Assembly: GCA_025455085.1 (NCBI GenBank)
Contig: JALONF010000078.1
Coordinates: 1-7,991, forward strand
DNA from: Ignavibacteriaceae bacterium
GTDB taxonomy: Bacteria > Bacteroidota > Ignavibacteria > Ignavibacteriales > Ignavibacteriaceae
DNA length: 7,991 bases
Direction: 5' to 3'
Shown: positions 5,844 through 7,991 of the stretch, one piece after another
How the letters are laid out: the number at the start of each line of letters is the position of its first letter
How positions within the stretch are numbered: position 1 is the stretch's first letter
Program-made: the position numbers and the translations under genes
The notes under the pieces: model-generated
What the model was told of the DNA's origin: nothing
The model's database searches: none
Seen by the model: the letters and a program-made list of their open reading frames with translations, nothing else

Positions 5844-7991
5844 TCAAATAGGTTTTATGATAATACCTTTATTTTCATGACCGTTCATTTTAATGACTAT
5901 CGGCTTTTTAAATCTTACGTGCTTTGTATAAATCTTACTTTCAACAGCGTCCTGGGCTAAAAGCCAAGCCCAATCTACAAAACCATTTTGTTGAATTGAG
6001 TTTACTGTAAAATAGCCAACCATAAAGGACGTTATATTCTGAAAGAAATGTGAACCTTGTGATGGTTCAACAGCCATATCTTTGAAAGATGTCTCGATGA
6101 TCGCTCGTGCACCCGCAATTTGTTCCCATGTTACAGGTATTCCAAGCCATGGATCAAGTGAGCCCCAGCGACCGACACCAACAAGCAAATATGGTTTCCC
6201 TACTGTAATCAATTTATTGTTTAAGGAAGATATTTCAGCAGCAACTTCTCTGCTCTTTGCACGATCAAACAAATTATAATCAACAACAACGGCATCATAA
6301 ATATCCTGAATAATTCCGTTACCCAAAACCTGATTGCTCTGACAAATTAGCTTTTCTTTTTGAACATCGTCGAGTTTTAGTTCTTCAAATTCATGGCTAA
6401 CTACAAGTGGTCTCATCTGAAGTAATCCAAATTCTTTTTTCTTACCAGCGGGGTTTGACATATTAACAGCAAACTCAATCTCAACAGGAGTTCCCATTCC
6501 CCAGTTACCCATTTCAAGCAGTAATTCAAGAACGTTTGCGAGTGGAAAAATTTTATTTCTTAATACTTGTCCGAAAGTAACAAGACGAATTCCGTTTCTT
6601 CCGAGTCCGTCGTAAATTGCATCATTCTCTGGAATGTAAGTCGAACCGACAAACCTCAATGGACCATCCTTCTCAGCAACACTCAAAGGAAATGTTTTAA
6701 CTAATTTATCATACGTGACATTTCCAAAATCAGTTTTCTCATCAATCTGTAACGCAAAAAATTCCATCTGGCTGCTGTTAAGTGATTCTTTAACTGAATG
6801 GAACTGAAGTAAGTCAGTGGAATATTTTGGACAAAACCTGACTGTGTTACCGCCTTCAACAACCCATTTACCAAGTCCGAGTGCAGCAGAAACAATTCCG
6901 TCAGTAGATTTTTGTGGAGGAAGCGGATAAAAGTTATATGACTTTGCAACACCTGAAAAATCGGGGTAGAATCTGTTTTCGTGATAGTTGCCAACCGTTT
7001 TTTGAATGATCACAGCCATCTTTTCTTCTTCAGATCGGTACGACGTTACCTTGATATAATTTTTTGCATTCTGATAAAAGGTTGAAGCATAAACTCGTTT
7101 TATAGTTATCAGAAGATCATTGAGGCGAATCAGTGAATTTGAATTATCATTTGGAATCATATATGTCTGATAAACACCTGCAAACGGATGGTACTGTGAA
7201 TCTTCCAGCAAGCTTGAAGATCTTACTGCAAGCGGACTTCTGATTATATCCAGAAACGCTGCAAGCTCACCCAGAATATCTTCCGGAAACTTTGATGCTT
7301 CCAGAAATTTTTGAGTTATCTCTTCATCGTTATCGCAGTGAAGTGCAAAACTCCTGAGGTTATTTATATCAAGAAAATCATCAAAAACATTTGTAGCAAG
7401 AACTACTGCGGGTGGCACATAGATTAAAACATCATCAAACTGATCCCTTAGCTGATAATCATTAATAAGCGTATTTACAAAACCAAGTCCTCTTGCTTTA
7501 CCGCCGAGTGAACCACCACCGATGCGAGCAAAACTGCTTTCCGGGTCGAAGGTTTCTTTGTTGAAGTCTGTTATTATTCCCCGCTGCCGTGCCATCCGGT
7601 AATTGTGAATGGAATGAACAAGATCTTTTCTTAATGCATCTCCTGTCGAATAGTCTGAAACTTTTCTAGGTCTTAATTTGTGAGCAAGCCAAAACTCAGT
7701 TCTTGCTTTAAACCAATTTGAAAAATGGTTTTTTTCAGCATGATATTTTATGCTTTCCAAGGGAACAACTTTTAATTGTTCTTCCATGCTCTTCAAATCG
7801 TTTGCTCTGCCGACTTCAACACCGTCTGCTGTTTTGAAGATAAAATCACCAAATCCAAAATTGTTATTCATAAAATGTTGAAGCCTGGTTATTAGGATTG
7901 GAGAATCCTTCAGAATAAAAGCAGCGCCAGCTTTCTTCGCGTCCTCTTCATTGGACGAATCATTAGAAGTAAGAAGTATAGGGATATCGCT
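5844..7991 (-). CDS. Receiver-domain / PEP-synthase-like ATP-grasp fusion, N-terminus beyond window
   Basis: The frame is open to the right edge, giving 715 residues. An ATG at 7871 would give 675, but it has no ribosome site and the 40 codons before it read as the end of a response-regulator receiver: strand PILLTS with the conserved Thr/Ser, a helix ending in KKAGAAF, then the conserved lysine in FILKDSP. Numbering from that ATG, 45-115 is a helical linker (FSNWFKARTEFWLAHKLRPR). Residues 115-490 are the nucleotide-binding module of PEP synthase/pyruvate phosphate dikinase: GGGSLGGKARGLGF (118-131), SPLAVRSSSLLED (212-224), FAGVYQT (230-236), AALGLGKWVVEGG (329-341), EIEFA (464-468) and LLQMRPL (483-489). 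The rest (490-675) has GRWGSLDPWLGIPV (567-580) and PSQGSHFF (603-610). It lacks the TSHAA-type phosphohistidine domain and the PEP-binding barrel, so ordinary PEP synthase activity is unlikely. It should be cytosolic and signal-controlled; the true substrate is unknown. It heads the visible part of an operon with the zinc-ribbon and glutamate dehydrogenase genes. Confidence 0.88.
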   Translation of the reverse strand, partial: SDIPILLTSNDSSNEEDAKKAGAAFILKDSPILITRLQHFMNNNFGFGDFIFKTADGVEVGRANDLKSMEEQLKVVPLESIKYHAEKNHFSNWFKARTEFWLAHKLRPRKVSDYSTGDALRKDLVHSIHNYRMARQRGIITDFNKETFDPESSFARIGGGSLGGKARGLGFVNTLINDYQLRDQFDDVLIYVPPAVVLATNVFDDFLDINNLRSFALHCDNDEEITQKFLEASKFPEDILGELAAFLDIIRSPLAVRSSSLLEDSQYHPFAGVYQTYMIPNDNSNSLIRLNDLLITIKRVYASTFYQNAKNYIKVTSYRSEEEKMAVIIQKTVGNYHENRFYPDFSGVAKSYNFYPLPPQKSTDGIVSAALGLGKWVVEGGNTVRFCPKYSTDLLQFHSVKESLNSSQMEFFALQIDEKTDFGNVTYDKLVKTFPLSVAEKDGPLRFVGSTYIPENDAIYDGLGRNGIRLVTFGQVLRNKIFPLANVLELLLEMGNWGMGTPVEIEFAVNMSNPAGKKKEFGLLQMRPLVVSHEFEELKLDDVQKEKLICQSNQVLGNGIIQDIYDAVVVDYNLFDRAKSREVAAEISSLNNKLITVGKPYLLVGVGRWGSLDPWLGIPVTWEQIAGARAIIETSFKDMAVEPSQGSHFFQNITSFMVGYFTVNSIQQNGFVDWAWLLAQDAVESKIYTKHVRFKKPIVIKMNGHENKGIIIKPI

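Noticed and set aside
321..5960. Short open frames on the plus strand and a few on the minus strand inside the large genes, for example 2316-2666, 4952-5248, 5173-5448 and 6701-6994
   Set aside because: They lie antisense or out of frame within genes with clear protein families, have unremarkable composition with runs of Ser, Leu or Arg typical of shadow frames, lack ribosome sites and show no recognisable motif.
7869..7871. ATG at 7871 as the true start of the PEP-synthase-like gene
   Set aside because: No ribosome site precedes it, the frame is open upstream to the window edge, and the upstream codons encode receiver-like sequence.
5844..7991. Naming the fusion gene ppsA
   Set aside because: It has the ATP-grasp part only; the phosphohistidine and PEP-binding domains needed for PEP synthase are absent, so the symbol would mislead.

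Overview
The window is AT-rich bacterial DNA in which every gene I can support lies on the minus strand, so transcription runs from the right edge to the left edge. The gene set suggests the Bacteroidota/Chlorobiota/Ignavibacteriota (FCB) group. It has a TonB energy transducer of the single-membrane-anchor type common there, a secreted M14 zinc carboxypeptidase, and a receiver/ATP-grasp PEP-synthase-like fusion. Intergenic DNA is very AT-rich, and Shine-Dalgarno sequences range from strong to absent. I favour an Ignavibacteria-like organism, but this is an impression from protein style, not a database result.

Right part (7991 to 4370): a tight three-gene operon. First is a protein cut by the window edge. 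Its visible part starts with the last 40 residues or so of a response-regulator receiver domain and continues, with no stop, into an ATP-grasp module like the N-terminal part of PEP synthase/pyruvate phosphate dikinase. It then ends in a conserved-looking module instead of the usual phosphohistidine and PEP-binding domains. After 23 bases comes a 65-residue zinc-ribbon protein with a TTG start. After 5 more bases comes a hexameric-type glutamate dehydrogenase. The group links a signal-input domain, nucleotide/phosphate chemistry on pyruvate- or PEP-like substrates, and the 2-oxoglutarate/glutamate reaction. A role in carbon/nitrogen balance is an inference from this grouping.

Middle (4369 to 3443): a 153-base intergenic stretch carries an unusual 7-base-periodic inverted repeat and a stem-loop abutting the ribosome binding site of the next gene, tonB. 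A 123-base gap after tonB holds a perfect 10-base inverted repeat.

Left part (3442 to 1): a CPA2/KefB-type monovalent cation:proton antiporter with cytosolic RCK domains, a 232-244-base AT-rich gap without a recognisable gene, and the first 410 residues of a secreted M14 zinc carboxypeptidase whose C-terminus lies beyond the left edge.

No rRNA, tRNA, CRISPR, insertion sequence or phage feature was seen. The most notable item is the receiver-ATP-grasp fusion, which is easily mis-started at an internal ATG and lacks the domains a normal PEP synthase needs.
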